Source of the DNA: Zoogloea sp041908905 | GTDB taxonomy: Bacteria > Pseudomonadota > Gammaproteobacteria > Burkholderiales > Rhodocyclaceae | Direction of reading: 5' to 3' | DNA length: 64,000 nt | Assembly: GCF_041908905.1 (NCBI RefSeq) | Contig: NZ_JAYREK010000004.1 | Location: 97,127 to 161,126, forward strand | Translations under genes and position numbers: made by a program | The notes under the pieces: generated by a model | Told to the model about the DNA's origin: nothing | The model's database searches: none | The model's input: the letters and a program-made list of their open reading frames with translations, nothing else | In this document: piece by piece, positions 31,767-41,265 of the stretch | Layout of the letters: every line of letters starts with the position of its first letter | Numbering within the stretch: position 1 is the first letter of the stretch

Positions 31767-33140
31767 ATGACTAAACGCAGTTTTCGCTTCGCCGCCGCGG
31801 CGCTCGCCCTGTCCGCCGCCCTCGCCGGCCCCGCGCTGGCCAACCCCTTCGAGCGCACGCTGCCCAACGGGATGAAGCTGATCGTCAAGGAAGACCGCCG
31901 GGCGCCGTCGGTGGTGCATATGGTGTGGTACAAGGTTGGCGCGATGGACGAGGTGGATGGCACCTCCGGCGTCGCCCACCTGCTCGAGCACATGATGTTC
32001 AAGGGGACCCGCAAGGTCGGCCCCGGCGAGTTCAACAAGCGGGTCAGCGCTGCCGGCGGCCGCGACAACGCCTTCACCAGCTACGACTACACGGCCTACT
32101 TCCAGCAGGTGCCCCGGGAGGCGCTGCCCGAGATGATGGCCCTCGAGGCCGACCGCATGGCCCATCTGCAGGTCACCGACGAGTCCTTCAAGAAGGAGAT
32201 CGAGGTGGTCAAGGAAGAGCGCCGCCTGCGCACCGACGACAAGGCCCGCTCGCTGGTGATCGAGCAGCTGATGGCCACCGCCTTCCAGGCCCACCCCTAC
32301 CGCCGCCCCATCATCGGCTGGATGAGCGACCTCGACAACATGACCGCCGCCGACGCCCGCGACTGGTACCAGCGCTGGTACGTGCCCAACAACGCGACCC
32401 TGGTGGTGGTCGGCGACGTGGATCACCAGGCCGTCTTCCGCGAGGCCGCGCGCACCTACGGCGCCGTCAAGCCGCGCGCGCTGCCGGCCCGCAAGCCCCT
32501 CGTCGAGCCGGCCCAGCGCGGGCCCCGCAGCACCGAGGTCAAGGCCCCCGCCGAGCTGCCCTACGTGGCGATGGCCTGGCGCGTGCCGACCCTGCGCGAC
32601 GTGAAGGCCGACGGCGACTTCTACGCCCTGCAGGTGCTCGCCGCGGTGCTCGACGGCTACGACGGCGCGCGCCTCGGCAAGAACCTCGTGCGCGGCAGCC
32701 GCGTCGCGGTGACCGCCGGCGCCGGCTACGACGGCACCGCGCGGGGCGAATCCCTGTTCGTGGTGGATGGCGCCCCGGCCGCCGGCAAAACGGTGGCCGA
32801 CGTGGAAGCCGCGCTGCGGGCCGAGATCGCCCGCATCCAGAACGACGGCGTCTCCGAGGACGAGCTGCGCCGGGTCAAGGCCCAGGCCGTCGCCGGGCAG
32901 GTGTACAAGCGCGACTCGCTGATGGGCCAGGCCATGGAGCTCGGCATGGGCGAGATGGTCGGCCTGTCGTGGAAGGACGACGCCTACATGCTCGAGCGCA
33001 TCCGCGCGGTGACTCCCGCCGAGGTGCAGGCCGTCGCCCGCAAGTACTTCAGCGACGACACCCTCACCATCGCCCGCCTCGACCCGCTGCCCGTCGATCC
33101 CCAGGCCCGCGAGCGCGCCGCCGCCCCGCACCGCCACTGA
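31767..33140 (+). CDS. M16 family zinc metallopeptidase, catalytic partner
   Basis: 457 residues from the ATG at 31767, giving a clean signal peptide (MTKRSFRFAAAALALSAALAGPALA); an ATG at 31752 is also in frame. Inverted zinc motif HxxEH: His71, Glu74, His75 in HLLEHMMF, and the distal Glu in VKEERR, as in pitrilysin-type enzymes. Predicted periplasmic endopeptidase. The next gene encodes a second M16 protein lacking the motif, the usual heterodimer arrangement of active and inactive chains. Substrate unknown. Confidence 0.92.
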   Translation: MTKRSFRFAAAALALSAALAGPALANPFERTLPNGMKLIVKEDRRAPSVVHMVWYKVGAMDEVDGTSGVAHLLEHMMFKGTRKVGPGEFNKRVSAAGGRDNAFTSYDYTAYFQQVPREALPEMMALEADRMAHLQVTDESFKKEIEVVKEERRLRTDDKARSLVIEQLMATAFQAHPYRRPIIGWMSDLDNMTAADARDWYQRWYVPNNATLVVVGDVDHQAVFREAARTYGAVKPRALPARKPLVEPAQRGPRSTEVKAPAELPYVAMAWRVPTLRDVKADGDFYALQVLAAVLDGYDGARLGKNLVRGSRVAVTAGAGYDGTARGESLFVVDGAPAAGKTVADVEAALRAEIARIQNDGVSEDELRRVKAQAVAGQVYKRDSLMGQAMELGMGEMVGLSWKDDAYMLERIRAVTPAEVQAVARKYFSDDTLTIARLDPLPVDPQARERAAAPHRH

Positions 33141-33163
33141 CCGTTGCCGATTTCGAGAATCCG

Positions 33164-34513
33164 ATGCCCATTGCCCATCTTCACCCCCTCAAGCGCCTCG
33201 GCCTGGCCCTGGCGCTGACCCTGACCACCTTCTCGGCCCAGGCCGGGCTGACGATCCAGACCTGGACCACGCCCGCCGGCAGCAAGGTCGTGTTCGTCGA
33301 GAGCCGTGCCCTGCCCATCGTCGACGTGCAGGTGGACTTCCGCGCCGCCGGCACCGAGGTGCCCGCCGGCAAGGCCGGCCTCGCCGGGCTCACCCGCGGC
33401 CTGCTCGACGCCGGTGCCGGCAGCCTCGACGAGGACGCCATCGCCAACCGGGTGGCCGACCTCGGCGCCCAGCTCGGTGGCGGCGCCGACATGGACCGCG
33501 CCTCCCTCACCCTGCGCACCCTCAGCAGCCCGGCCGAGCGCGACGGGGCGGTGGAGCTCCTCGCCACCCTGATCCAGCAGCCGCGCTTCCCCGCCGCGGC
33601 GGTCGAGCGCGAGAAGGCGCGCACCATCGCCGGCATCCGCGAGTCCGAGACCCAGCCCGACGCGATCCTGGCCCGCCGTTTTGCCGCGGCGGTGTTCCCG
33701 GACCACGCCTACGGCCGGCTGCCCACCGTCGACAGCGTCGCCGGCCTCACCCGCGACGACCTGGCGGCCTTCCATGCCCGTTACTACACCGCCCGGGGCG
33801 CCACGGTGAGCATCGTCGGCGACCTGTCGCGGGCCGAGGCCGAGGCCATCGCGGCCCGCCTCACCGCCGGGCTGCCGGCCGGCGAGGCGCTGCCGGCGGG
33901 CACCAACGCCACGCTGCCGGCGCGCCAGACGATCCGCGTGCCCCATCCGGCCGCCCAGGCCCACATCGCGGTCGGCCAGCCGGGCATCCGCCGCGGCGAT
34001 CCGGACTTCTTCCCGCTGCTGGTGGGCAACTACATCCTGGGCGGCGGCGGCTTCGTGTCGCGCCTGACCAGCCAGGTGCGCGAGCAGCGCGGCTACGCCT
34101 ACAGTGTCTACAGCTACTTCGCGCCCCAGCGCGATGTCGGCCCCTTCCAGATCGGCCTGCAGACCAAGGGCAGCCAGGCCGACGACGCCCTGCGCGTGGT
34201 GTCGTCGACCCTCGACGAGTTCCTCGCCAAGGGCCCCACCGAGGCCGAGCTGCAGGCGGCCAAGGACAACCTGATCAACGGCTTCGCGCTGCGCCTCGAC
34301 TCCAACCGCAAGATGCTCGAGCAGGTGGCGGCGATCGGCAGCTTCGGCCTGCCCCTCGACTACCTCGACACCTGGCGCGACAAGGTGCGCGCGGTGAGCG
34401 TGGCCCAGATCCGCGACGCCTTCCGCCGCCATGTGTCGCCCGAGCACCTGGTGACGGTGGTGGTCGGCGGTGACGGCGACAAGGCCGCCCCGCGCAACGG
34501 GAGCGCACCTTGA
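33164..34513 (+). CDS. M16 family peptidase-like protein, non-catalytic partner
   Basis: 449 residues with a signal peptide (MPIAHLHPLKRLGLALALTLTTFSAQA). It has the M16 fold pattern throughout (VDVQVDFRAAGTEVPAGKAGLAGLT, FHARYYTARGATVSIVGDLS, LVGNYILGGGGFVSRLTSQVREQRGYAYSVYSYF), but where the catalytic partner has HLLEH this protein reads LTRGLLDAG, so zinc cannot be bound. Likely the structural half of a heterodimer with the preceding gene, 23 bp upstream. Its stop overlaps the TTG start of rsmD. Confidence 0.9.
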   Translation: MPIAHLHPLKRLGLALALTLTTFSAQAGLTIQTWTTPAGSKVVFVESRALPIVDVQVDFRAAGTEVPAGKAGLAGLTRGLLDAGAGSLDEDAIANRVADLGAQLGGGADMDRASLTLRTLSSPAERDGAVELLATLIQQPRFPAAAVEREKARTIAGIRESETQPDAILARRFAAAVFPDHAYGRLPTVDSVAGLTRDDLAAFHARYYTARGATVSIVGDLSRAEAEAIAARLTAGLPAGEALPAGTNATLPARQTIRVPHPAAQAHIAVGQPGIRRGDPDFFPLLVGNYILGGGGFVSRLTSQVREQRGYAYSVYSYFAPQRDVGPFQIGLQTKGSQADDALRVVSSTLDEFLAKGPTEAELQAAKDNLINGFALRLDSNRKMLEQVAAIGSFGLPLDYLDTWRDKVRAVSVAQIRDAFRRHVSPEHLVTVVVGGDGDKAAPRNGSAP

Positions 34514-35043
34514 GCCGGATCCGCATCGTCGGGGGCGCGTGGCGCTCGCGGCTGATCGACGTCAGCACCGTGAAGGGCCTGCGGCCGACCCCCGACCGGG
34601 TCCGCGAGACCCTCTTCAACTGGCTCTGCCAGGAGCTCGACGGCAAGGCCTGCCTCGACCTTTTCGCCGGCAGCGGCGCCCTGGGCTTCGAGGCCGCCTC
34701 CCGCGGGGCCGGCAAGGTCACGATGGTCGAGCAGGACGCCGTCGCCTTCGCGGCCCTGCAGCACAACGCAAAGACCCTGCAGGCGGCGTGTGTACAGCTT
34801 GTGCGGGGCGATGCGTTAAAATTCGCCCGCTCCGCCGGCCCATCCTGGGACGTGGTCTTCCTCGACCCGCCTTACCGGGCGGGTTGGGTGGACAAACTGG
34901 CACCGCTGCTGCCCGACCTGCTCACCGAAGACGGGGTGGTCTATGTGGAGGCGGAATACGAAATCGAAAACATTGAGCGATTGACGCGGGTCAAGCACGG
35001 GCGGGCAGGGCAGGTGTATTACAGCCTCTTTGCGAGGGCCTGA
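34510..35043 (+). CDS. rsmD: 16S rRNA (guanine966-N2)-methyltransferase RsmD
   Basis: 177 residues from a TTG overlapping the upstream stop (TTGA). Start MSRIRIVGGAWRSR, then the family GLRPTPDRVRETLFNWL, SAM-binding LDLFAGSGALGFEAASRG and the catalytic LDPPY. Methylates G966 of 16S rRNA. Followed 37 bp later by coaD, the common proteobacterial order rsmD-coaD-ferredoxin. Confidence 0.95.
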   Translation: MSRIRIVGGAWRSRLIDVSTVKGLRPTPDRVRETLFNWLCQELDGKACLDLFAGSGALGFEAASRGAGKVTMVEQDAVAFAALQHNAKTLQAACVQLVRGDALKFARSAGPSWDVVFLDPPYRAGWVDKLAPLLPDLLTEDGVVYVEAEYEIENIERLTRVKHGRAGQVYYSLFARA

Positions 35044-35080
35044 GCGCCGCGTACGAACGCCGACAGGGAAAGGCAGCACG

Positions 35081-35569
35081 ATGAGGGACGGCATCGCGGT
35101 ATATCCGGGCACATTCGACCCATTCACGCGGGGTCATGAAGACCTCGTCCGGCGCGCGTCGCGGCTCTTCGACAAGATCGTCGTCGGCGTCGCCACCAGC
35201 GGCGGCAAGGGCCCGATCTTCACGATGGACGAGCGGGTCGAGATCGCGCGGGAGGTGCTGGCGCCTTACCCGAACGTCGAAGTGAAAGGTTTTTCCTGCC
35301 TTCTGATGGAGTTTCTCCGCCAGAATAACGCCCGTGTGATCCTGCGTGGCCTGCGCGCCGTGTCGGATTTCGAGTACGAGTTCCAGATGGCCGGGATGAA
35401 CCGCAAGCTCTACCCCGACGTCGAGACGGTGTTCCTCACGCCCGCCGAAGAGTTCATGTTCATCTCCGCCACCATGGTGCGCGAGATCGCCCGGCTGGGC
35501 GGAGATGTGAGCAAGTTTGTGCAGCCGAGCGTCAACGAGCGGCTGCGTCTGAAGATCAACAACCAGTAA
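35081..35569 (+). CDS. coaD: phosphopantetheine adenylyltransferase
   Basis: 162 residues from the ATG at 35081 after AGGGAAAGG. Nucleotidyltransferase motif TFDPFTRGHEDL near the N-terminus, and the C-terminal ISATMVREIA matching the ATP-binding S-x-T-x-x-R element. Transfers AMP to 4'-phosphopantetheine in coenzyme A synthesis. Very well conserved; sits between rsmD and a ferredoxin gene on the same strand. Confidence 0.97.
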   Translation: MRDGIAVYPGTFDPFTRGHEDLVRRASRLFDKIVVGVATSGGKGPIFTMDERVEIAREVLAPYPNVEVKGFSCLLMEFLRQNNARVILRGLRAVSDFEYEFQMAGMNRKLYPDVETVFLTPAEEFMFISATMVREIARLGGDVSKFVQPSVNERLRLKINNQ

Positions 35570-35590
35570 GAGTGACGAGGAAGCAACAAA

Positions 35591-35842
35591 ATGGCCTTGA
35601 TGATTACCGACGAGTGCATCAACTGCGACGTCTGCGAGCCGGAGTGCCCGAACGGCGCCATTTCCCAGGGTGACGAGATCTACATCATCGACCCGAACAA
35701 GTGCACCGAGTGCGTGGGCCACTTCGATGAGCCCCAGTGCCAGCAGGTCTGCCCGGTCGACTGCATCCCCTTCGACCCGAACCATCCCGAGAGCAAGGAC
35801 GAGCTGATGGACAAGTTCCTGAAGCTGACCGCCGACAAGTAA
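35591..35842 (+). CDS. 2[4Fe-4S] ferredoxin, YfhL type
   Basis: 83 residues. First cluster motif CINCDVCEPECP; second motif CTECVGHFDEPQCQQVCP, with the insertion between the second and third cysteines typical of the YfhL/allochromatium-type ferredoxins of low redox potential. Cytoplasmic electron carrier; the partner is unknown. AGGAAG upstream. A large inverted repeat follows between it and the convergent dynamin gene. Confidence 0.95.
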   Translation: MALMITDECINCDVCEPECPNGAISQGDEIYIIDPNKCTECVGHFDEPQCQQVCPVDCIPFDPNHPESKDELMDKFLKLTADK

Positions 35843-35866
35843 GCCTCCGGCGCCTCGCTCCACGCA

Positions 35867-35906
35867 ACAAGGCCGGCCGCACCTTCCCGGGTGCCGCCGG
35901 CCTTGT
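35867..35906. terminator. bidirectional hairpin between ferredoxin and dynamin-like genes
   Basis: ACAAGGCCGGC-C-GCACC-TTCCCG-GGTGC-C-GCCGGCCTTGT: a 16-bp stem with a single C/C mismatch between two convergent genes. T content after the stem is low, but position and symmetry suit termination from both sides. Confidence 0.75.
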
Positions 35907-35925
35907 GTCGTTGGCGCCGGCCGCG

Positions 35926-37902
35926 TCAGGCCGCCAGGACGGAGCGGGGCGCCTTGCCGGTGGGCATGCCGAGGGCCTGCTCGATCTTCACCGACAGGGC
36001 CTCGAGTTCCTTCAGCTGGGTGACCAGCTGCTCCTCGGCCTGCTGGAGCTCGCGCACCCGGTCTTCGAGGGTGTCGGTGGCCTGGTGGATGCGCTTGACG
36101 CTCTCGAGGCGGCGCTTGAGCTGCAGCTGGTATTCGCGGACCTGGGTCTCGAGGGGGGCCATCACCGCCCGCAGCCATTGCTCCGCGTCGCGGTTGGCGA
36201 TCTCGAAGGTGCGCCGGGCCTGCACCGCGACGGTCTCGAAGAACTTCTGGGTGAGGGTGTGCTTCTCGGTGGTGACGATGGTCAGCACCGTGTTGAACTG
36301 GCTGTTGAAGGCTTCCTCGAGGCGCTCGATCTCCTTCTCGTAGCGCAGGGTCGAGAAGGCGGTTGGGGCGGCCAGCTTGAGGCCGTGCTCGACGGTGAAG
36401 CGCTTGTACATGGCGTCGAGCATCTTGGAGATCTCGGCGATCTCGTCGGTGGATTTGCGCAGGTTGCCGCGCAGGTGCTGGAAGAAGCCCTTCATGGCCT
36501 CGCGCAGCCCGCGGGAGAAGGCCGCGTCGAGCATCGCCTCGCGGGTGCGGCGGGTCTCGTCGCGCAGGGCGTCGAGGCCGAGGTGGCCGAAGAGGTTGTT
36601 GGACAGGTTGGAGAACACGCTGCGCACCGCGTAATACTTTTGCAGGCCCTGCTCGAACTCGTCCTTCTCGGAGCGCACCTTGCGCATCATGTATTCGATG
36701 ACGTTCTCGTTCTTGCCGCGCAGGTCGGTGAGCTCGCTCAGCTGCTCGCGCAGGCCGCTGAGGCGGGCGTTGAGCAGCTCCCGCGAGCGGCTGACGATGT
36801 CGTGCACGTCGCCGTGGGTGTTGTCGCGCACGATGTCGCGCTTGGTGGGCAGGAGCTCGGTGGACAGCGCCTGTTCGAGGGTGGCGAGGCGGCTGCGGGC
36901 GAGGAGCTCGTCGTCCTCGTTGACCTTGGCGACCAGGCCCTTCTGGGCCGACACCGGATAGACCTGGCTGGTGTCGATCTCGAGGGTGGCCGCCACGCTG
37001 GCCACCTGGCCGGCGATCTCGCGCTCGATGTCGGCTTCGCTGCGCAGGCCGTCCCACAGGCCGTCGATCTTGTTGAGGGCGACGATGCGCCCGCGCTGGC
37101 GGCGGCCGGCATTGACGTGCTCGCGCCACACGGCGAGGTCGCTCTGGGTGACGCCGGTGTCGGCGGCCAGGATGAACAGCACCGCGTGGGCGTTGGGCAG
37201 CAGGTTGAGGGTGAGCTCGGGTTCGGCGCCGATGGCGTTGAGGCCCGGGGTGTCGAGGATCACCAGGCCCTGCTCGAGGAGCGGGTGCGGAAACTGGATG
37301 ATCGCGTGGCGCCACAGGGGGATCTCGACCCGGCCGTTGGCGTCCGGACGGATGCCGTGGTCGCCGCTGGTGTCGATCGGGAAGCCCAGCTCTTCGGCCT
37401 CGGCGAGGCTGGCCATGCGCGTCTCGCCCACCTGGGCGAGGGCCTGCTGGAGGCTCTCGGCCGAGCGGGTGTCGAGGGGGCGCACCCGCCACTCGTCGGG
37501 GTAGCGCTTGAGCTCGGTGATGCTGGCGTTGGTCTTGCGGCTCTCGATGGGCAGCAGGCGGATCTCGGGCTTGTCGCCGTCCTTCCATTGCAGCTCGGTG
37601 GGGCACATGGTGGTGCGCCCCGCGCTGGAGGGCAGGATGCGGTTGCCGTAGCCGGCAAAGAACACGGCGTTGATCAGCTCGGACTTGCCCCGGGAGAACT
37701 CGGCCACGAAGGCCACGATCAGCTTGTCCTCGCGCAGGCGGTCGAGCAGGTATTGCAGCCGCAGGTCGGACTGGGCGTCGCCGATCTCGTTCTGTTGCAG
37801 CCACTTGCGCAGCTCTCCGATCCCGGAGGCGACATCGCCGCGCCACTGGGTGTAGGCGGTGAAATGGTCAGCGAGCATGTGTGCGTCTTTCACGAGCTTC
37901 AT
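35926..37902 (-). CDS. bacterial dynamin-like GTPase
   Basis: 658 residues. GTPase domain with G1 AEFSRGKS (67-74; first glycine of the P-loop replaced by Ala67), G3 DTPG (217-220) and G4 NKID (277-280). The rest is alpha-helical stalk-like sequence with long coiled coils (about 365-640) and no clear membrane segment. Bacterial dynamin-like proteins bind GTP and remodel or fuse membranes; the cargo here is unknown. Single gene, 81 bp from mutM on the same strand. Confidence 0.9.
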   Translation of the reverse strand: MKLVKDAHMLADHFTAYTQWRGDVASGIGELRKWLQQNEIGDAQSDLRLQYLLDRLREDKLIVAFVAEFSRGKSELINAVFFAGYGNRILPSSAGRTTMCPTELQWKDGDKPEIRLLPIESRKTNASITELKRYPDEWRVRPLDTRSAESLQQALAQVGETRMASLAEAEELGFPIDTSGDHGIRPDANGRVEIPLWRHAIIQFPHPLLEQGLVILDTPGLNAIGAEPELTLNLLPNAHAVLFILAADTGVTQSDLAVWREHVNAGRRQRGRIVALNKIDGLWDGLRSEADIEREIAGQVASVAATLEIDTSQVYPVSAQKGLVAKVNEDDELLARSRLATLEQALSTELLPTKRDIVRDNTHGDVHDIVSRSRELLNARLSGLREQLSELTDLRGKNENVIEYMMRKVRSEKDEFEQGLQKYYAVRSVFSNLSNNLFGHLGLDALRDETRRTREAMLDAAFSRGLREAMKGFFQHLRGNLRKSTDEIAEISKMLDAMYKRFTVEHGLKLAAPTAFSTLRYEKEIERLEEAFNSQFNTVLTIVTTEKHTLTQKFFETVAVQARRTFEIANRDAEQWLRAVMAPLETQVREYQLQLKRRLESVKRIHQATDTLEDRVRELQQAEEQLVTQLKELEALSVKIEQALGMPTGKAPRSVLAA

Positions 37903-37983
37903 TCCTGGCTGGGGGCGCTATCCGGGCAGCCTAAGTCACAGATATTCGTAGCATAAACGGGATCGCGCCGGACCGGAATCGCT

Positions 37984-38793
37984 TTAGTGCTGGCAACGGG
38001 GGCAAAAGAAGGTCGCCCGCTGGCCCATGATGCGCTTCTTGATCGGGGTGGCGCAGCGACGGCAGGGCTCGCCGTCGCGCCCGTATACAAAATACTGTTG
38101 CTGGAAATAGCCCGGCGAGCCGTTGCTGCCGACGAAATCCCGCAGCGTGCTGCCGCCGGCGGCGAGGGCGTCCTGCAGGGTCTCGCGGATGCAGGTGGCC
38201 AGCCGGGCGCAGCGGCGCGGGCCCAGTTCGCCCACCGGCAGGGTCGGGTCGATGCCGGCGCGGAACAGGCTCTCGGAAGCATAGATGTTGCCGATCCCCA
38301 CCACCTGGGCGGCGTCCATCAGGAACAGCTTGACCGGCGTGCGCCGGCCGCGGCTGGCCTGGTGGAGCCAGCGGCCGTCGAAGCCGTCGGACAGCGGCTC
38401 GATGCCCAGGTGGGCGAGCAGGGGATGCGCCGCGTCGCCGTCCTGCCACAGCACCAGGCCGAAGCGCCGCGGGTCGCGCAGGCGCAGGGCGCGCGGGCCG
38501 AAGATGATGTCCAGGTGGTCGTGCTTCTCCGGCGCCTGCCCGGCCGGCACGATGCGCAGGCTGCCGGACATTCCGAGGTGCACCAGCAGGCTGCCCCTGT
38601 CGAAGCGGAACAGCAGGTACTTGGCGCGCCGTTCGACGGACGCCAGGCGCTGGCCGGAGAGGGTCGCATCGAGGTCGGAGGGGATCGGGTGGCGCAGCCG
38701 TCCGTTGCGGATGACGACGGCGCTGACGGTGTCGCCGGTGAGCTCGGGGGCGATGCCGCGGCGGGTGGTTTCGACTTCGGGAAGTTCGGGCAT
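37984..38793 (-). CDS. mutM: formamidopyrimidine-DNA glycosylase (MutM/Fpg)
   Basis: 269 residues. N-terminal PELPEVE supplies the catalytic proline (Pro2 after Met removal) and Glu3. VHLGMSGSLRI, DPRRFGL and GIGNIYASE are family markers. The C-terminal zinc finger CxxC-x16-CxxC reads CRRC ... CPRC. Removes oxidised purines such as 8-oxoguanine. The start at 38793 is fixed by the obligatory MPELPEV terminus although the upstream ribosome-binding site is poor. Divergent from the TPR gene. Confidence 0.96.
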   Translation of the reverse strand: MPELPEVETTRRGIAPELTGDTVSAVVIRNGRLRHPIPSDLDATLSGQRLASVERRAKYLLFRFDRGSLLVHLGMSGSLRIVPAGQAPEKHDHLDIIFGPRALRLRDPRRFGLVLWQDGDAAHPLLAHLGIEPLSDGFDGRWLHQASRGRRTPVKLFLMDAAQVVGIGNIYASESLFRAGIDPTLPVGELGPRRCARLATCIRETLQDALAAGGSTLRDFVGSNGSPGYFQQQYFVYGRDGEPCRRCATPIKKRIMGQRATFFCPRCQH

Positions 38794-38967
38794 GGGCGCT
38801 TGGTTTGAGGCGGGAGGGGCTTGCTTGCCGGGCTTTCGGAAAGCGCCTAACATCAGGCGGACCCTATTGTAGCGGCGCGATCCAGGCCGGTGTTCCGGCG
38901 CGCGCGCGTGCCGCCGCCCGGCGTGGGTGAGCCCCGGGAGCCGAAATCCTTGCCAGACCTGACCCTG

Positions 38968-40701
38968 ATGAAACCTGACTCCCGCCGCCGGCACCCGGCC
39001 CGCCTGATCGCCTCGCTGTTCCTTGTTGCCGGGCTGCAGGGCGCCGCCTGGGCCGGGCCGGAGTCCGACCCGGAGCCGGCCGCCGAACCCGCCGCCGGTC
39101 CGGTTTATCCCGCCCAGGAGCTGACGCCCCAGATCCTCTACCAGCTGATGCTGGCCGAGGTTGCCGGCGCCCGTGGGCAGACCGTGCTGGCCGCCCGCTC
39201 CTACCTCGATCTGGCGCGGCGCACCCGTGACGCCCGCATCGCCCGCCGTGCCGCCGAGCTGGCCGTCTTTGCCCGCCAGGCCGACCTCGTCACCGAGACC
39301 GCGCGCCTGTGGCTGGAGCTCGACCCGGGCTCCGAGCGGGCCCAGCAGCTCACCGCCGGCGCCATGACCAGCGCGGCCCGCATCAACGAGCTCCAGGCCC
39401 AGCTGGCCAAGGCCCTGGCCGGGCAGGGCGAGCGGATCGGCGCCGCCTTGCTCGGCCTCAATCGCGGCCTGGGGCAGATCCCCGACAAGGCCCTCGTCCG
39501 CCGCCTCGTGAACCAGCTCACCGAGCCCTACCTGTTTCACCCGGAAGCCCACTTTGCCCGCTCCAACGCGGCCTATGTGGCCGGCGACCCGGTGGGCGCC
39601 TCGGCGGCCATCGACGCGGCCCTGGCGATCCGCCCCGACTGGGAGCCGGCCGTGGTGCTCCAGGCCCAGCTGCGTCAGGAGCAGAGCCCGGGGGCCGGGG
39701 TCGGCGTCCTGCGGGACTACCTGGCCAGGCATCCGGACGCCCGCGAGCCGCGGCTCGTCCTGGCCCGGCTGTTGGTCGCCGGGCGCGAGTTCGGGGCCGC
39801 CCGCGAGCAGTTCGAATACCTCCTTCAGCGCGCGCCGGACGATCGGGACGCGGTGTACGCGGTGGCGCTGCTGGCCATGCAGCAGGGCGACGCCGCCGCG
39901 GCCGAGAAACACTTCAAGCGTCTCCTCGAGCTTGGCCACCCGGAGCCCGACAGCCTGCGCCTCTATCTCGGCCAGATCGCCGAGCAGGCCCGGCGGCCCG
40001 ATGACGCCATCACCTGGTACAAGGCCATCGGCCCGGGCAGCCAGTACGTGGGGGCCCAGGGGCGCATCGCCCAGATCCTCGCCGCGGGTGGCCGGATGGC
40101 CGAGGCCCGCAGGCACCTGCAGGCCGCCGCCCGGGAGGCGCCGGCCGAGCGGGCGCGCTACGCGATCATAGAGTCCCAGCTGCTGCGCGACGCCGATCGC
40201 AACCAGGAAGCCTTCGACGTCCTCGACGAGGCCCTCCGCGCCGAGCCCGAAAACCTCGAGCTGCTCTACGATTCGGCGCTGGTGGCCGAGCGGATCGGCC
40301 GCCTCGAGGTGATGGAGGGACGCCTGCGCAAGCTGATCGCCCTCAAGCCCGACCATGCCCACGCCTACAACGCCCTCGGCTACTCCCTGGCCGACCGCAA
40401 GCAGCGCCTCGACGAGGCCGAGGCGCTGGTCCGCAAGGGCCTGGCGCTGACCCCCGACGATCCGTTCATCCTCGACAGCCTCGGCTGGGTGCTGTACCGG
40501 CGTGGAAATCTTGATGGCGCGCTGGAGCAACTGCAGAAGGCCTTCGGCCTGCGCGCCGACCCCGAGATCGCCGCCCACCTGGGCGAGGTGCTGTGGATGC
40601 TCGGCCGCCGCGACGAGGCCGCCCGGGTCTGGAAGGACGCCGCCAAGGCCAATCCGGACAGCTCCGTGCTCTCCGACGTCATCAAGAAGTTCAAGCCTTG
40701 A
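38968..40701 (+). CDS. TPR-repeat exported protein
   Basis: 577 residues from the ATG at 38968 with a signal peptide (..ARLIASLFLVAGLQGAAWA). Residues about 60-575 are tetratricopeptide repeats: YDSALVAERIGRLEVMEGRL, AYNALGYSLADRKQRLDEAE, LDSLGWVLYRRGNLDGALEQL. Proteins of this kind precede lolB in many betaproteobacteria and probably scaffold envelope complexes. Its last codons overlap the TTG start of lolB (TTGA), so the two are coupled. Confidence 0.88.
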   Translation: MKPDSRRRHPARLIASLFLVAGLQGAAWAGPESDPEPAAEPAAGPVYPAQELTPQILYQLMLAEVAGARGQTVLAARSYLDLARRTRDARIARRAAELAVFARQADLVTETARLWLELDPGSERAQQLTAGAMTSAARINELQAQLAKALAGQGERIGAALLGLNRGLGQIPDKALVRRLVNQLTEPYLFHPEAHFARSNAAYVAGDPVGASAAIDAALAIRPDWEPAVVLQAQLRQEQSPGAGVGVLRDYLARHPDAREPRLVLARLLVAGREFGAAREQFEYLLQRAPDDRDAVYAVALLAMQQGDAAAAEKHFKRLLELGHPEPDSLRLYLGQIAEQARRPDDAITWYKAIGPGSQYVGAQGRIAQILAAGGRMAEARRHLQAAAREAPAERARYAIIESQLLRDADRNQEAFDVLDEALRAEPENLELLYDSALVAERIGRLEVMEGRLRKLIALKPDHAHAYNALGYSLADRKQRLDEAEALVRKGLALTPDDPFILDSLGWVLYRRGNLDGALEQLQKAFGLRADPEIAAHLGEVLWMLGRRDEAARVWKDAAKANPDSSVLSDVIKKFKP

Positions 40702-41264
40702 AGCCCGCCTCCCTGTTGTTGATGCTCGCCGTGGCCGGCCTCGCCGGCTGCGCCGCCCCCGCGATCGTTCCTGCGCCCGAGATGCGCGCCCTGGCGCCGC
40801 TCGCCCGCTTCGCCCTCGAAGGCCGGCTGCAGGTCCGCGACGGAGAGCGCAGCGCGGCGGTCGGTGTCGACTGGCAGCACGACCCGGGCCGCGACGAGTG
40901 GCTGTTCACCGGCCCGCTGGGGCAGGGGCTGGCGCGCATCGAGGCCGACGGCGTCGGCGCCCGCATGCAGCTCTCCGACGGGCGCCGCTCCGAGGCTGCC
41001 TCCGCCGGCGAGCTCGCCGAGGCCCTGCTCGGGGTGAGCGCGCCCTTCGAGGCGCTGCCCCGCTGGGTCACGGCAAGGCCCGCCGCGACGGCTGAGGTCC
41101 GCCGCCTCGATGCCCTCGGGCGCCCGCTGCAGCTGGTGGACCAGGGCTGGACCATCGACTACCTCGAATACGCCGGCGAGTCCCCGGATTCGCCGCCGCG
41201 CAAGATCGACGTACAGCGCGGCGACACCCGCCTGCGCCTGATCGTCGACAGCTGGAACCCCTGA
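40698..41264 (+). CDS. lolB: outer-membrane lipoprotein insertion factor LolB
   Basis: 188 residues from the TTG at 40698 (LKPASLLLMLAVAGLAGC; lipobox LAGC). Contains the LolB pattern FALEGRLQVRDG, WQHDPGRDEWLFTGPLGQGLARIE, and IDYLEY near the C-terminus. Accepts lipoproteins from periplasmic LolA and inserts them in the outer membrane. lolB immediately before ispE is a conserved order. The stop is one base before the ispE ATG. Confidence 0.93.
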   Translation: MKPASLLLMLAVAGLAGCAAPAIVPAPEMRALAPLARFALEGRLQVRDGERSAAVGVDWQHDPGRDEWLFTGPLGQGLARIEADGVGARMQLSDGRRSEAASAGELAEALLGVSAPFEALPRWVTARPAATAEVRRLDALGRPLQLVDQGWTIDYLEYAGESPDSPPRKIDVQRGDTRLRLIVDSWNP

Positions 41265-41265
41265 C

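Noticed and set aside
35926..37902. Inactive dynamin because the first P-loop glycine is alanine
   Set aside because: The GKS core, DTPG and NKID motifs are intact, and I cannot show that the alanine removes GTP binding.
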